A stretch of DNA of 64,000 nucleotides, taken from an uncultured Chloroflexales bacterium. Its GTDB lineage: Bacteria; Chloroflexota; Chloroflexia; Chloroflexales; Chloroflexaceae. Of this stretch, positions 54,257 to 62,286 are shown piece by piece (the first letter of the stretch is position 1; the number at the start of each line of letters is the position of its first letter). The notes under the pieces are model-generated. The model did no database searches. It was not told the origin of the DNA and worked only from the letters and a program-made list of their open reading frames with translations. Position numbers and translations under genes: made by a program. The stretch covers positions 1 through 64,000 of the forward strand of contig CAKZSI010000062.1 of NCBI GenBank assembly GCA_937918935.1, read 5' to 3'.

Positions 54257-55432
54257 CTACCGCTCGGCAACCAGCACGCATGTCGCGGCGGTGGCGCCCA
54301 CGCCGCCGAGACACTGGGCCAGGGCCACACGCGCGCCGTCCACCTGGGTGGGGCCGGCTTCGCCGCGCAACTGGCGCAGCAGTTCGACAATCTGGTACAC
54401 CCCGCTCGCGCCGGCCACATCGCCACGGGCCTTGTAGCCCCCGGCCGTGGCGATCGGCGTGCGGCCCGTAGGGGTGATGGCCCCGTCGGCGGCATGGCGG
54501 GGGGCAGCGCCCGGTTCGTAGTAGCCCATGGCCTCCAGGGCCAGCGCCGCGGCAATGCCGTGGGGGTCGGTCAGTTCGAAGACGTCCACGTCGCTGAGGC
54601 CCAGATGGGCGCGTCCCAGGGCGATATGGGCGCTGGCCCGCGCCGCGGCCAGGTCGAGCGGGTCGGCGCGCAGGGCCAGGGCCGGGGTGTCGGTCGCCAC
54701 CGCCACACCCGCCAGCCGCACCAGCGGCACGCCCTCGGCGGCCACTTCGCGGGCCACCCGCTCGCTGGCGAGCACCACGCAGGCCGCCCCGTCGGCCACG
54801 CTGCTGCAATCGAGCATGTTCAGCGGCGAGGCGACCAGGGCGGCCTTGCGGTACTTGTCGGCGTTGATTGGAAAGCGGTAGAGCGCCAGGGGGTTCTTCG
54901 CGGCGTTGGCGTGGGCATTGACCGGGAAGGGCGCAAAGGCCTCGGGGCCGTAGCCGTGTTCGTGCATGTAGCGGCGCATGAGCATGGCCCACTGAGCGGT
55001 GAGGGTCAACCCGTGCAAGGCTTCGGTCTCGGCGTCGCTGGCCAGGGCCAGCGCCGCCTCGACCGCGTCATCGAGCTGGTCGGTCACCTTCTCGGCCCCC
55101 AGCACCGCCACGATCTCGGCTGCCCCGGCAGCGATGGCCTGCACCGCCTGCTGGATAGCCACACCGCCGCTCGCGCCCGCCGCCTCTACACGAACGGCAG
55201 GCACGCCCCGCAACCCCACCGCGGCGGACAGATAGGCCCCCAGGTGTCCCTGGGCCGCCAGGCGGTCGCCAAGCGCATTGGCCACGTAGAGCGCGCCCAC
55301 CCGGTGGGCCGCGAACTCCGGCAGCCCGGCGAAGGCCGCCCGCGTCGCCTCGCTGGCCAGATCGGCCAGGCTCCGCCCGTAGTGCTCGGCTACCGGCGTG
55401 GCGCCCGCGCCGATCAGATACACTCCTGACAT
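54257..55432 (-). CDS. Thiolase-fold protein with degenerate active site
   Basis: A 391-residue protein with the archaeal-type thiolase/SCP-x fold (GGVAIQQAVQAIAAGAAEIV, MLDCSSVADGAACVVLASER, QLRGEAGPTQVDGARVALAQ). The nucleophile loop, normally EAACASGG, reads VEAAGASGG with Gly86 in place of Cys. The GHPxGATG motif reads ARGDVAGASG with Asp338 in place of His. Condensing or thiolytic activity by the usual mechanism is therefore not expected. The gene sits with HMG-CoA synthase and DUF35 genes, whose archaeal counterparts form one complex. GAGGG precedes the ATG at 55432. It could be structural, or have another chemistry. Confidence 0.82.
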   Translation of the reverse strand: MSGVYLIGAGATPVAEHYGRSLADLASEATRAAFAGLPEFAAHRVGALYVANALGDRLAAQGHLGAYLSAAVGLRGVPAVRVEAAGASGGVAIQQAVQAIAAGAAEIVAVLGAEKVTDQLDDAVEAALALASDAETEALHGLTLTAQWAMLMRRYMHEHGYGPEAFAPFPVNAHANAAKNPLALYRFPINADKYRKAALVASPLNMLDCSSVADGAACVVLASERVAREVAAEGVPLVRLAGVAVATDTPALALRADPLDLAAARASAHIALGRAHLGLSDVDVFELTDPHGIAAALALEAMGYYEPGAAPRHAADGAITPTGRTPIATAGGYKARGDVAGASGVYQIVELLRQLRGEAGPTQVDGARVALAQCLGGVGATAATCVLVAER

Positions 55433-55607
55433 AGGTAAGCCCTCTTTCCACAAGGGAAGGCCGCACCTTCCCAGAACACTTCTGCAACTCGGGAGGGTCT
55501 GGGAGGGCGTAGCCCTCCTAAAAATAGCTCCATGTGACCTCTGGGAACCAGATTTCCGCGTGCCCCAACGCCAGTTGGAGGGGTCCGGGGAAAGCTGATT
55601 TTGCCCT

Positions 55608-56657
55608 CTACCCCAGCACCAGCTTACCCCGCCATCTGGCGTAGGTGGCATAATCCACGAACACCTCCCGCTCCAGGTAGGCCGCCGTGAGCGGGGCGCG
55701 CTCGCGGCAGGCGGGCAGGCGCCCGGTCACGGTCAGGGCGTAGGCGTCGGAGCCGGCCCCGCTCCCATAGGTGGTGACGAAGATCGTATCGCCGGGCCGG
55801 GCCACGTCGAGGATGGCGCACAGCCCCACCAGGGCCGCGCCCGAGTAGGGGTTGCCGATGCGCGGGCTGAGCAGGCCCGGGGCGATCTGGGCCTCGCTGA
55901 AACCCAGGCGCTTCGCCACCGTCTGTGGGAACTTGGTATTGGGCTGGTGAAAGACGGCATAGGTAAAATCGGTGGGCGAGCGCCCCAGTTCGTCAAGCAG
56001 GCGCCGTGCGGCCGACATAATCTGGTGAAAATAGGCCGGCTCCCCGGTGAAGCGGTTGCCATGCACGGGGTAGGGCCGGTCGGCCCGGCGGTAAAAGTCG
56101 GGCGTGTCGCTCACATACGAAACCGTCGCGTCAATTGTGGCCACGGCCTCCTCCGCGGGGCCAACCAGCAACGCGCCTGCCCCGGCGGAGGCGGTATACT
56201 CCAGGGCGTCGCCGGGGCGCCCCTGAGCCGTGTCGGCGCCGATCGCCATGGCGTAATCGGCCATGCCGCTGCCCACCAGGGCCATGCTCGCGGTCAGCGC
56301 CTCGGAGCCGGCCTTACAGGCGAACTCCCAGTCCGCCGCGCTGATCCAGTGCGAGGCCCCCAGAGCCTCGGCCACCACTGTTCCCGACGGCTTCACGCTG
56401 TAGGGGTGGCTCTCGCTCCCCACCCATACCGCGCTCAGACGCTCAGCGGGCAGGGCCGCGCGGGCCAGGGCGTTGCGACCGGCCTCAATCGCCATGGTGA
56501 TCACATCCTCATCGGGGCCGGGCACGCTCTTCGCCTCCACCGGCACCCCGCCCTGCCCGTCCGTCCACATGCGGGCAATTTCTCGCGCGGCGATGCGGTA
56601 ACGCGGCACGTAGGCCCCGTAGCCGACCAGACCCACGGGCCGGATGGGTTTCATCAT
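55608..56657 (-). CDS. HMG-CoA synthase, archaeal type
   Basis: A 349-residue enzyme of the mevalonate pathway. Archaeal-type signatures are VGYGAYVPRYRI, VWVGSESHPYSVKPSGTVVA, AADWEFACKAGSEALTASMA and GADTAQGRPGDALEYTASAG. The catalytic residues are present: Glu82 (SESHPY), Cys114 (EFACKAG) and His237 (VFHQPNTKFP). It condenses acetyl-CoA with acetoacetyl-CoA. AAGGAG lies 8-11 nt before the paired ATG codons. It is upstream of the thiolase-like gene and downstream of HMG-CoA reductase on the same strand. Confidence 0.92.
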   Translation of the reverse strand: MMKPIRPVGLVGYGAYVPRYRIAAREIARMWTDGQGGVPVEAKSVPGPDEDVITMAIEAGRNALARAALPAERLSAVWVGSESHPYSVKPSGTVVAEALGASHWISAADWEFACKAGSEALTASMALVGSGMADYAMAIGADTAQGRPGDALEYTASAGAGALLVGPAEEAVATIDATVSYVSDTPDFYRRADRPYPVHGNRFTGEPAYFHQIMSAARRLLDELGRSPTDFTYAVFHQPNTKFPQTVAKRLGFSEAQIAPGLLSPRIGNPYSGAALVGLCAILDVARPGDTIFVTTYGSGAGSDAYALTVTGRLPACRERAPLTAAYLEREVFVDYATYARWRGKLVLG

Positions 56658-56873
56658 ACGAAAAACTCCTTACATATAGAACAAAAAGACCCCGACAAAG
56701 CGGCGACAGGCGACCGGTGGTTCTTCCAGGCAACGTTGCGGTCAGCTTGTCACCGTTGTTCCCAGGGGGAGGAACCCTGTCAGGTTGCTCCCCCCGCGAG
56801 TCATACAACAAATCAGATGCAACAAGGAGGTTCCTGGGAGGGTTTCGCCCTCCCGGACCCTCTCCTTCGCGTA

Positions 56874-58175
56874 TTAATGTGAACTCGCCGCGCGCAGTTC
56901 CGCGACCAGTTCCTCGGCGCGGGCAGGCTTGATGTTGCGCTCCTCGACCATGCGCCGCGCGACCTCGTCCACCAGCGGGCCATAGGCGCCGGCGGCCAGA
57001 GCGATCTGGCGCGCGTGCAAGCCCATGTGGCCCTGCTGGATGCCCTCACAGGCCAGGGCGCGCATCGCGGCCAGATTGCTGGCCAGACCGGCGCAGACAG
57101 CGATCTCTGCCAACTGGTTGGCGCTGGTCACACCAAGCAGCTTGAGGGCCGCCTGCGCGGCAGGGTGCACCCTGGTTGCTCCGCCGACGATGCCAACGGC
57201 CATAGGCATCTCCAGCGTACCGACCAGGTTGCCCTCAGCGTCTTTCTCCCAGACGCTCAGCGAGGTATAGCGTCCGCTGCGGGCGGCGTAGGCATGGGCG
57301 CCGGCCTCGATGGCGCGCCAGTCGTTGCCCGTGGCGACGATCACCGGGTCAATGCCGTTCAGAATGCCCTTGTTGTGGGTCGTGGCGCGGTAGGGGTCCA
57401 CGGCGGCGAAGGCATAGGCCCAGAGAATGCCTTCGACCACCTCCTCGCCGCGCAGACCGTCGCGCTCGAGGGCGCGCGGCGGCACCACGCAGCGGGCGCG
57501 CGCCAGACGCCGATCGCTCAGGTTTGAGAGAATGCGCAGGTAGACCCGACCACGGGTGATCTGCTCGAGCAGCGGGGCCACGGCCTCACACATCGAATTG
57601 ATGGCATTGGCCCCCATCGCATCCCGCGTATCAATAATCAGATGCACCACCAGCATCGGCCCCATGGGGCTGGCGGGGTGATAGTGCACCTCAACGTCGC
57701 GGGCGCCCCCGCCGAGGGCGACCAGCGAGCGACTCTGCGCATTGGCAATCGCCAGAATCTCATTCTTGCGGCGCAAAATATCGTGCCGCGCGCTCTGCGG
57801 CGCGGTCACGTTCACGATCTGCACCTGGCCAATCATCAGCGGGTCGGTGCTGCCCGCGCTGAAACCGCCGCCCTCACGCACCATCTTCGCGGCATAACTG
57901 GCCCCGGCCACAATCGAAGGCTCTTCCACCACCATTGGAACAAGATAATCACGCCCGTTGATCTGGAAGTTCGTCGCAATGCCCAGAGGCAGGTTGAAGG
58001 TGCCGACGACGTTTTCGATCATCTTGTCGGCGCGCTCGATCGAGAGAGCGCCCTGCCCCCCGTGCAACACGCGCAGATCTTCGTCGCACAGCCCATCGAA
58101 TGACTTGACCATCTGGAGCCGCTCGAACGGGTTGAGTTGATAAAATCCCTGGAGGCGTGAGTTTTTGGTACCCAT
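56874..58175 (-). CDS. mvaA: HMG-CoA reductase, class II
   Basis: A 433-residue enzyme. The class II motif [14 protein letters not shown] contains catalytic Glu54; Lys269 is in [10 protein letters not shown], Asp285 in [11 protein letters not shown], and the C-terminal catalytic His387 in [11 protein letters not shown]. The 433-residue length without membrane helices is typical of class II enzymes such as that of Pseudomonas mevalonii. It interconverts HMG-CoA and mevalonate; beside HMG-CoA synthase a biosynthetic role is likely. The start at 58175 has only a distant GGAG. Confidence 0.94.
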   Translation of the reverse strand: MGTKNSRLQGFYQLNPFERLQMVKSFDGLCDEDLRVLHGGQGALSIERADKMIENVVGTFNLPLGIATNFQINGRDYLVPMVVEEPSIVAGASYAAKMVREGGGFSAGSTDPLMIGQVQIVNVTAPQSARHDILRRKNEILAIANAQSRSLVALGGGARDVEVHYHPASPMGPMLVVHLIIDTRDAMGANAINSMCEAVAPLLEQITRGRVYLRILSNLSDRRLARARCVVPPRALERDGLRGEEVVEGILWAYAFAAVDPYRATTHNKGILNGIDPVIVATGNDWRAIEAGAHAYAARSGRYTSLSVWEKDAEGNLVGTLEMPMAVGIVGGATRVHPAAQAALKLLGVTSANQLAEIAVCAGLASNLAAMRALACEGIQQGHMGLHARQIALAAGAYGPLVDEVARRMVEERNIKPARAEELVAELRAASSH

Positions 58176-58519
58176 ACGTTCGGTTGTCTCCTCGGTTCGT
58201 GACTGCACGCACAATTACGATACACTACCAATTCTAGCACCGCTACGCTTCCAGAAGCCTCAGAGAGACTGTCAAAACCTATCATGGGACTTTCCAGGAC
58301 TTCCAGGGACAGCCGCGCCGCCCACCGACAGGGGCTGAGAGGTGCTGCTCGCGCTCTATGGTACAATGCCAGGCGGTAACCTGGGCGCCGTTTCGCCGGC
58401 GCTATGCCCGCGGGGGGCCAGACATCTATTCCCTGGAACGTACACGCATCATCGGCACGTCTGATCGCGACACCACAATCCAGCATCCAAACTCCAAAGC
58501 CGTGCATCCCTTTACTGCC
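58176..58519. other. Intergenic region between divergent genes, nothing recognised
   Basis: The region between the HMG-CoA reductase start and the lipoprotein start contains no repeat-family copy or gene that I could support. It must hold both promoters. Confidence 0.4.
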
Positions 58520-59236
58520 ATGCGCTGGCGGCTGCTCCTGCTGCTCACCCTCCTCCTCGTCGCCTGTAGCGCGGAACGCCGCACACAACCCACACCCATC
58601 CCCGTACCAACCACTCCGGCCCTCAACGCCATCCTCGCCGCACCCACCCCTGGCCCCGTGTGGACCTTTGGCTACCTCTTGATCAGCAACCAGGGGGCAA
58701 CGCTGGTTGAAGGGGTGAGCTTTGCCCCGGACGGGGCGCCCACACCGCTGGCGCCGGGGGGCCTGTGGTTGGGCGAACCACCCCCGCTGCCCGCTGACCC
58801 GCCCCTCAACGAAGCCGGCGCCGTCCGCTACGGCATCGTCAGCGCCAGTGGCCTTCTCGCCGGACCGGGGAGCTTCGGGCCGGAGGGGCGTTATGCCTAT
58901 CAACTCACCGATCCCCGAATCACCCCCCTGGGCCTGCGCGAGGTGACCATCGCCCTGCTACTGGAGAATAGCGGGCTCTACGAGGGTCAGGCGGTGCGCG
59001 TGCGGGGCAACCTGCTGGCCCGCGGCGACTCGGCCGTGCTGGTGGAACGGTTGGGACCGGGGGGCGTGCCCGAAGCCACCGCGCGCCAGATCAAGCTCGA
59101 CGGTCCCATACGCGACAGTACGGCGCTGGCGGAATTGCAACGCAGCCCCGGCGACAGCGTGCGCTTTGGCCCGGTGGAGATCACCGGCGTCTGGCGCAGC
59201 GGGCGACTCTACCCGCTGAGCGTGCGGGTCAGGTGA
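58520..59236 (+). CDS. Lipoprotein of unknown function
   Basis: A 238-residue protein. MRWRLLLLLTLLLVACSAER is a lipoprotein signal with Cys16 after LLVA; a Pro/Thr-rich linker follows. The mature part is beta-rich, with VRVRGNLLARGDSAVLVERL resembling an OB-fold strand set. No family was recognised. The ATG at 58520 is chosen because it begins the signal peptide; the frame upstream has no signal. Confidence 0.65.
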   Translation: MRWRLLLLLTLLLVACSAERRTQPTPIPVPTTPALNAILAAPTPGPVWTFGYLLISNQGATLVEGVSFAPDGAPTPLAPGGLWLGEPPPLPADPPLNEAGAVRYGIVSASGLLAGPGSFGPEGRYAYQLTDPRITPLGLREVTIALLLENSGLYEGQAVRVRGNLLARGDSAVLVERLGPGGVPEATARQIKLDGPIRDSTALAELQRSPGDSVRFGPVEITGVWRSGRLYPLSVRVR

Positions 59237-59450
59237 GGGCTCGGGAGGGCTGCACCCTCCCATATATGCGTCAAACCAGAGGATTCGCGGGCCTCACCCT
59301 CCCACTCCACCTGCGGCGGAGTGGGAGGGGCCAGGGGGTGGGTGAGGAGGCGCACCCCTGTATAGTTGAGGAGGGCTGGGGAAATCAGGTTTCCCCCATC
59401 CTCCAGATAGTGGCATTCTTACATATTCGTTGCAATACCTGTGCAAATCC

Positions 59451-59483
59451 TTGACAAACGATCAACCCATGCTACTGTATAAC
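59451..59483 (+). promoter_or_regulatory. Possible promoter of the pterin gene cluster
   Basis: TTGACA at 59451-59456 and TATAAC at 59478-59483 in the only AT-rich stretch of this gap. The spacer of 21 nt is long for sigma-70, so this is uncertain. Confidence 0.3.
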
Positions 59484-59550
59484 ATGGCGTCGAAAACGGA
59501 GATCTGACGGGAACCATGTACCGCGGGAGAAGATCCGGGAGACTGAGGCA

Positions 59551-59690
59551 CACTGTGAACTAAGTCGTGCGCTAAACCCCCACGCCCTCCCCAATCCTCC
59601 CCTGGTGGGGGAGGGAAGCCGGCTCATCCCTCCAACGTGGGGAAGTTGGGAGGGGGGTGGAAATGCCGGGAACCTGACTTCACAGACTAC
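59551..59690. mobile_element. MITE-like element, copy C
   Basis: The left end CACTGTGAAC and right end TTCACAGACTA share CTGTGAA in inverted orientation. The interior follows copy A: GCGCTAAACC, CGCCCTCCCCAATCC, a purine arm GTTGGGAGGGGGGTGG, and GAAATGCCGGGAA. It supplies part of the leader of the pterin operon. Confidence 0.55.
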
Positions 59691-59789
59691 TGAGGCACTC
59701 TCAGAATAACCCATTTCCTCCGTCGGCGAGCGGGGCAGCCGCCCCGGACTCCGTTCACAAGCAACGGCGCCTGAAAGGATCACAGGCTT

Positions 59790-60620
59790 ATGGTTTACGC
59801 AACCCGGCGCTTCGAGTTTTCGGCGTCGCACCGCTACTGGCGCGACGATTGGAGCCCCGAGGAGAACGAGCGGGTCTTCGGGAAGTGCACCAGTCCCTAC
59901 GGGCATGGGCACAACTACACGCTCGACGTTACCATCACCGGCGCACTCGACCCGCGCACGGGCATGGTGATGAACATGACCGAATTGAAGGCGATTGTCA
60001 ATGAGGTGCTGGAGGAGTTTGACCACAGGAACCTGAATGAAGATACGCCCTACTTCAAAACCCAACTCCCGACCACCGAGAATCTGGTGCGGGTGCTCTG
60101 GCGGCTGATCGCCGCGCGGCTGCCCGCGGAGGCCCGTCTGGCGCGCCTGCGCCTGTACGAGATGGCCGACCTGTGGGCGGAGTACGACGGCGCCGACGAG
60201 ACCACCTTCGCCCGGGCCTACACCTTCTCGGCGGCCCACCGGCTCCACGCGCCGGCCCTCTCCGATGAGGAGAATCGCGCCGTTTACGGGAAGTGCAACA
60301 ACCCCAACGGGCACGGCCACAACTACACCGTTGAAGTGAGCATCAGCGGGCCGGTTGACCCCGAGACGGGCATGGTGATTGACCTGGCGGCGCTGGATCG
60401 CACCGTGCGCGAGGTGCTCGATCAACTCGATTTTCGCCACCTCGACCGCGAGATCGCGGCCTTTGCCGATCAACCGTCAACGGCTGAGAACATCGTTGTC
60501 TACCTCTGGAACGAACTCGCGCCCCGTTTCGAGGGCCGCTTGCGCCACCTCAAGCTCTGGGAAACGCGCAAGAATGTCTTCGAGTACGCCGGCCCGGTCG
60601 GGGCCGGCGCTCCCCGGTAA
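59790..60620 (+). CDS. Tandem-duplicated 6-pyruvoyl-tetrahydropterin synthase/QueD-like protein
   Basis: A 276-residue protein made of two PTPS domains (about 1-132 and 140-270). Domain 1 has Zn ligands His14, His39 and His41, catalytic Cys33 (KCTSPYGHGHNY) and the Asp78-His79 pair (FDHRNL). Domain 2 has His150, His175, His177 and Cys169 (KCNNPNGHGHNY), but its DH pair reads DFRHL, so the catalytic His is Phe215. The CX5HGH spacing resembles animal PTPS rather than QueD (CX3HGH). Next to folE and an SDR, a role in tetrahydropterin synthesis is favoured. No queuosine genes are adjacent. Confidence 0.88.
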   Translation: MVYATRRFEFSASHRYWRDDWSPEENERVFGKCTSPYGHGHNYTLDVTITGALDPRTGMVMNMTELKAIVNEVLEEFDHRNLNEDTPYFKTQLPTTENLVRVLWRLIAARLPAEARLARLRLYEMADLWAEYDGADETTFARAYTFSAAHRLHAPALSDEENRAVYGKCNNPNGHGHNYTVEVSISGPVDPETGMVIDLAALDRTVREVLDQLDFRHLDREIAAFADQPSTAENIVVYLWNELAPRFEGRLRHLKLWETRKNVFEYAGPVGAGAPR

Positions 60621-60713
60621 AAAGAAGCCGGGGAAATTAGCTTTCCCCAGGCTCCTCTATCTCCCTGTCAATCGTTTTGAGACCAGGTATATCGCCATAA
60701 TACGGATCCATCC

Positions 60714-61415
60714 ATGACAACCCAACTGAAACTTAACGGAACCCATGACCCAGACGGACACGACCACGAGGACTTTAACGCGCACGACTACGAGGCTCTG
60801 ATCATTCCCGGACGGGGCAAACTCGAGGGCGTCGCTTACAGCTCTAACCCCCAGATCGAGGCGGCGGTACGGGAAATCCTCGCGGGGATCGGCGAACAGC
60901 CCGACCGCGAAGGTCTGCTGAAAACCCCTTCGCGGGTGGCCAAAATGTACGCCGAACTGACCGCCGGCTACCATGTGGACCCGGATGCGTTGATCAACGA
61001 TGCCATCTTCAGCGTCAGCTACGATGAAATGGTGCTGGTGAAGAACATCGATTTCTATAGCCTGTGCGAGCACCATATGCTGCCGTTTATGGGCCAGGTG
61101 CACGTCGCCTACATCCCCAACGGCAAGGTGGTGGGGCTGAGCAAGATCCCGCGCATCGTTGAGATGTTCGCGCGCCGCCTGCAGGTGCAGGAGCGCATGA
61201 CGGTGCAGATCGCCGAGTTCATTGACCAGCACCTCCAACCCCTGGGAGTGGCCGTCGTAGCCGACGGGGTACATATGTGCTCGGTCATGCGGGGCGTGAA
61301 GAAGGCCAATGCCAGCATGGTCACTTCGGCCATGCGCGGGGTCTTCCGCGATGACCCCAAGACGCGAGCCGAGTTCATGGCCCACGTGGGCCGCGCCCGC
61401 GCCCAGGACGTATAA
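60714..61415 (+). CDS. folE: GTP cyclohydrolase I
   Basis: A 233-residue enzyme converting GTP to dihydroneopterin triphosphate. Zinc ligands are Cys118 and His121 ([10 protein letters not shown]) and Cys189 (VHMCSVMRG), matching E. coli Cys110, His113 and Cys181. Other motifs are [15 protein letters not shown] and [20 protein letters not shown]. The N-terminal 38 residues are acidic and His-rich, an addition to the core. It follows the PTPS gene by 93 nt, with a repeat palindrome in between. Confidence 0.96.
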   Translation: MTTQLKLNGTHDPDGHDHEDFNAHDYEALIIPGRGKLEGVAYSSNPQIEAAVREILAGIGEQPDREGLLKTPSRVAKMYAELTAGYHVDPDALINDAIFSVSYDEMVLVKNIDFYSLCEHHMLPFMGQVHVAYIPNGKVVGLSKIPRIVEMFARRLQVQERMTVQIAEFIDQHLQPLGVAVVADGVHMCSVMRGVKKANASMVTSAMRGVFRDDPKTRAEFMAHVGRARAQDV

Positions 61416-61493
61416 TGTTCTCGAATGCCTTAACCACGGCAAGGCAGGGGGTGGGAAAACCAGGTTTCCCCGCCTTCTCATAGGTCGCATTCT

Positions 61494-62201
61494 ATGACCA
61501 CACAGCGGACAATCTTAATCACCGGCGCGTCGCGAGGCATCGGGCGCGCCACGGCGCTGGCCCTGGCCACGCCGGGCACGCGCCTGATCCTGGCGGCGCG
61601 TTCGGCCTCCGCCCTGGCCGAAACGGCGGCAGCCGCCAGCGCCCGCGGCGCCGAGGCCCTGCCTGTGACCTGTGATGTCACCAGCGAGGACCAGGTGCAC
61701 GCCCTGGTTGCCGGCGCCGCCACGCCCACCGGACGCCTCGATGTCGTGGTGCACAGCGTGGGCGGGGCGCTGGTCGCCCCCTTTGAGCAGATCGAACTGG
61801 CGACGTGGGAAGAGGCCCTGCGCGCCCAGTTGACCAGCCTGTTCCTGGTGTGCAAGCACGCCGCCCCGCGGATGGCAGCGGGCGGTGTGCTGGTCAACAT
61901 CGCCTCGGTGGCCGCCCGGCAGGCCTTCCCGGGCTGGGCCGCTTATAGCGCGGCCAAGCACGGCGCCCTGGGCTTCCTGAACGCCGTGCGTGAAGAACTG
62001 CGCCCCCGGGGCATCCGCGTCACCTCGGTGCTGCCGGCAGCGACCGACACCGACCTGTGGGCCGCTGTTCCCGGCACGTGGAACCGCGCCAATATGCTTC
62101 GCCCGGAAGACGTGGCCGCGGCTGTCGCCACCCTCGTCAGCTACCCACCCCACGTGACAGTCGAGGAGTTGCTGATCGGACACGTGGCCGGGAGGCTGTG
62201 A
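61494..62201 (+). CDS. Short-chain dehydrogenase/reductase
   Basis: A 235-residue classical SDR. The cofactor motif is ITGASRGIGRA; the catalytic residues are Ser138 (NIASVA), Tyr151 and Lys155 (YSAAKHGAL). An Arg in AARSAS after strand 2 suggests NADPH. Located after PTPS and folE, it may act as a sepiapterin-reductase-like enzyme that reduces the pyruvoyl side chain; that is inferred from context, since the same fold serves many substrates, including 3-oxoacyl-ACP. Confidence 0.85.
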   Translation: MTTQRTILITGASRGIGRATALALATPGTRLILAARSASALAETAAAASARGAEALPVTCDVTSEDQVHALVAGAATPTGRLDVVVHSVGGALVAPFEQIELATWEEALRAQLTSLFLVCKHAAPRMAAGGVLVNIASVAARQAFPGWAAYSAAKHGALGFLNAVREELRPRGIRVTSVLPAATDTDLWAAVPGTWNRANMLRPEDVAAAVATLVSYPPHVTVEELLIGHVAGRL

Positions 62202-62203
62202 GG

Positions 62204-62255
62204 GGGTGTGGAGGTGTGGAAGTGTGGAGGTGGTGTCACACCTCCACACTTCCAC
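62204..62255. repeat. 8-bp tandem repeat ending in a 17-bp hairpin, third locus
   Basis: GGGTGTGG, AGGTGTGG and AAGTGTGG follow each other from 62204. The arms at 62216-62232 and 62239-62255 are perfect 17-bp reverse complements with a 6-nt loop and are followed by CCTTC. The structure lies between the SDR stop and fabI and may terminate or punctuate the transcript. Confidence 0.75.
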
Positions 62256-62286
62256 CCTTCTTCAGGCTTCTCAGAGGAGACAAACC

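Larger units (their letters stand above)
59237..59789. other. Intergenic region with hairpins, a palindrome and a MITE-like copy
   Basis: From left to right: a GGGAGGGCTGCACCCTCCC hairpin at about 59246, a stretch of CCCTCCCACTCC/GGAGTGGGAGGG around 59300-59330, a GGGGAAATCAGGTTTCCCC copy near 59378, an AT-richer segment at 59405-59485 with a possible promoter, and MITE-like copy C at 59551-59690. The last 100 bp lead into the pterin operon. Confidence 0.55.
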
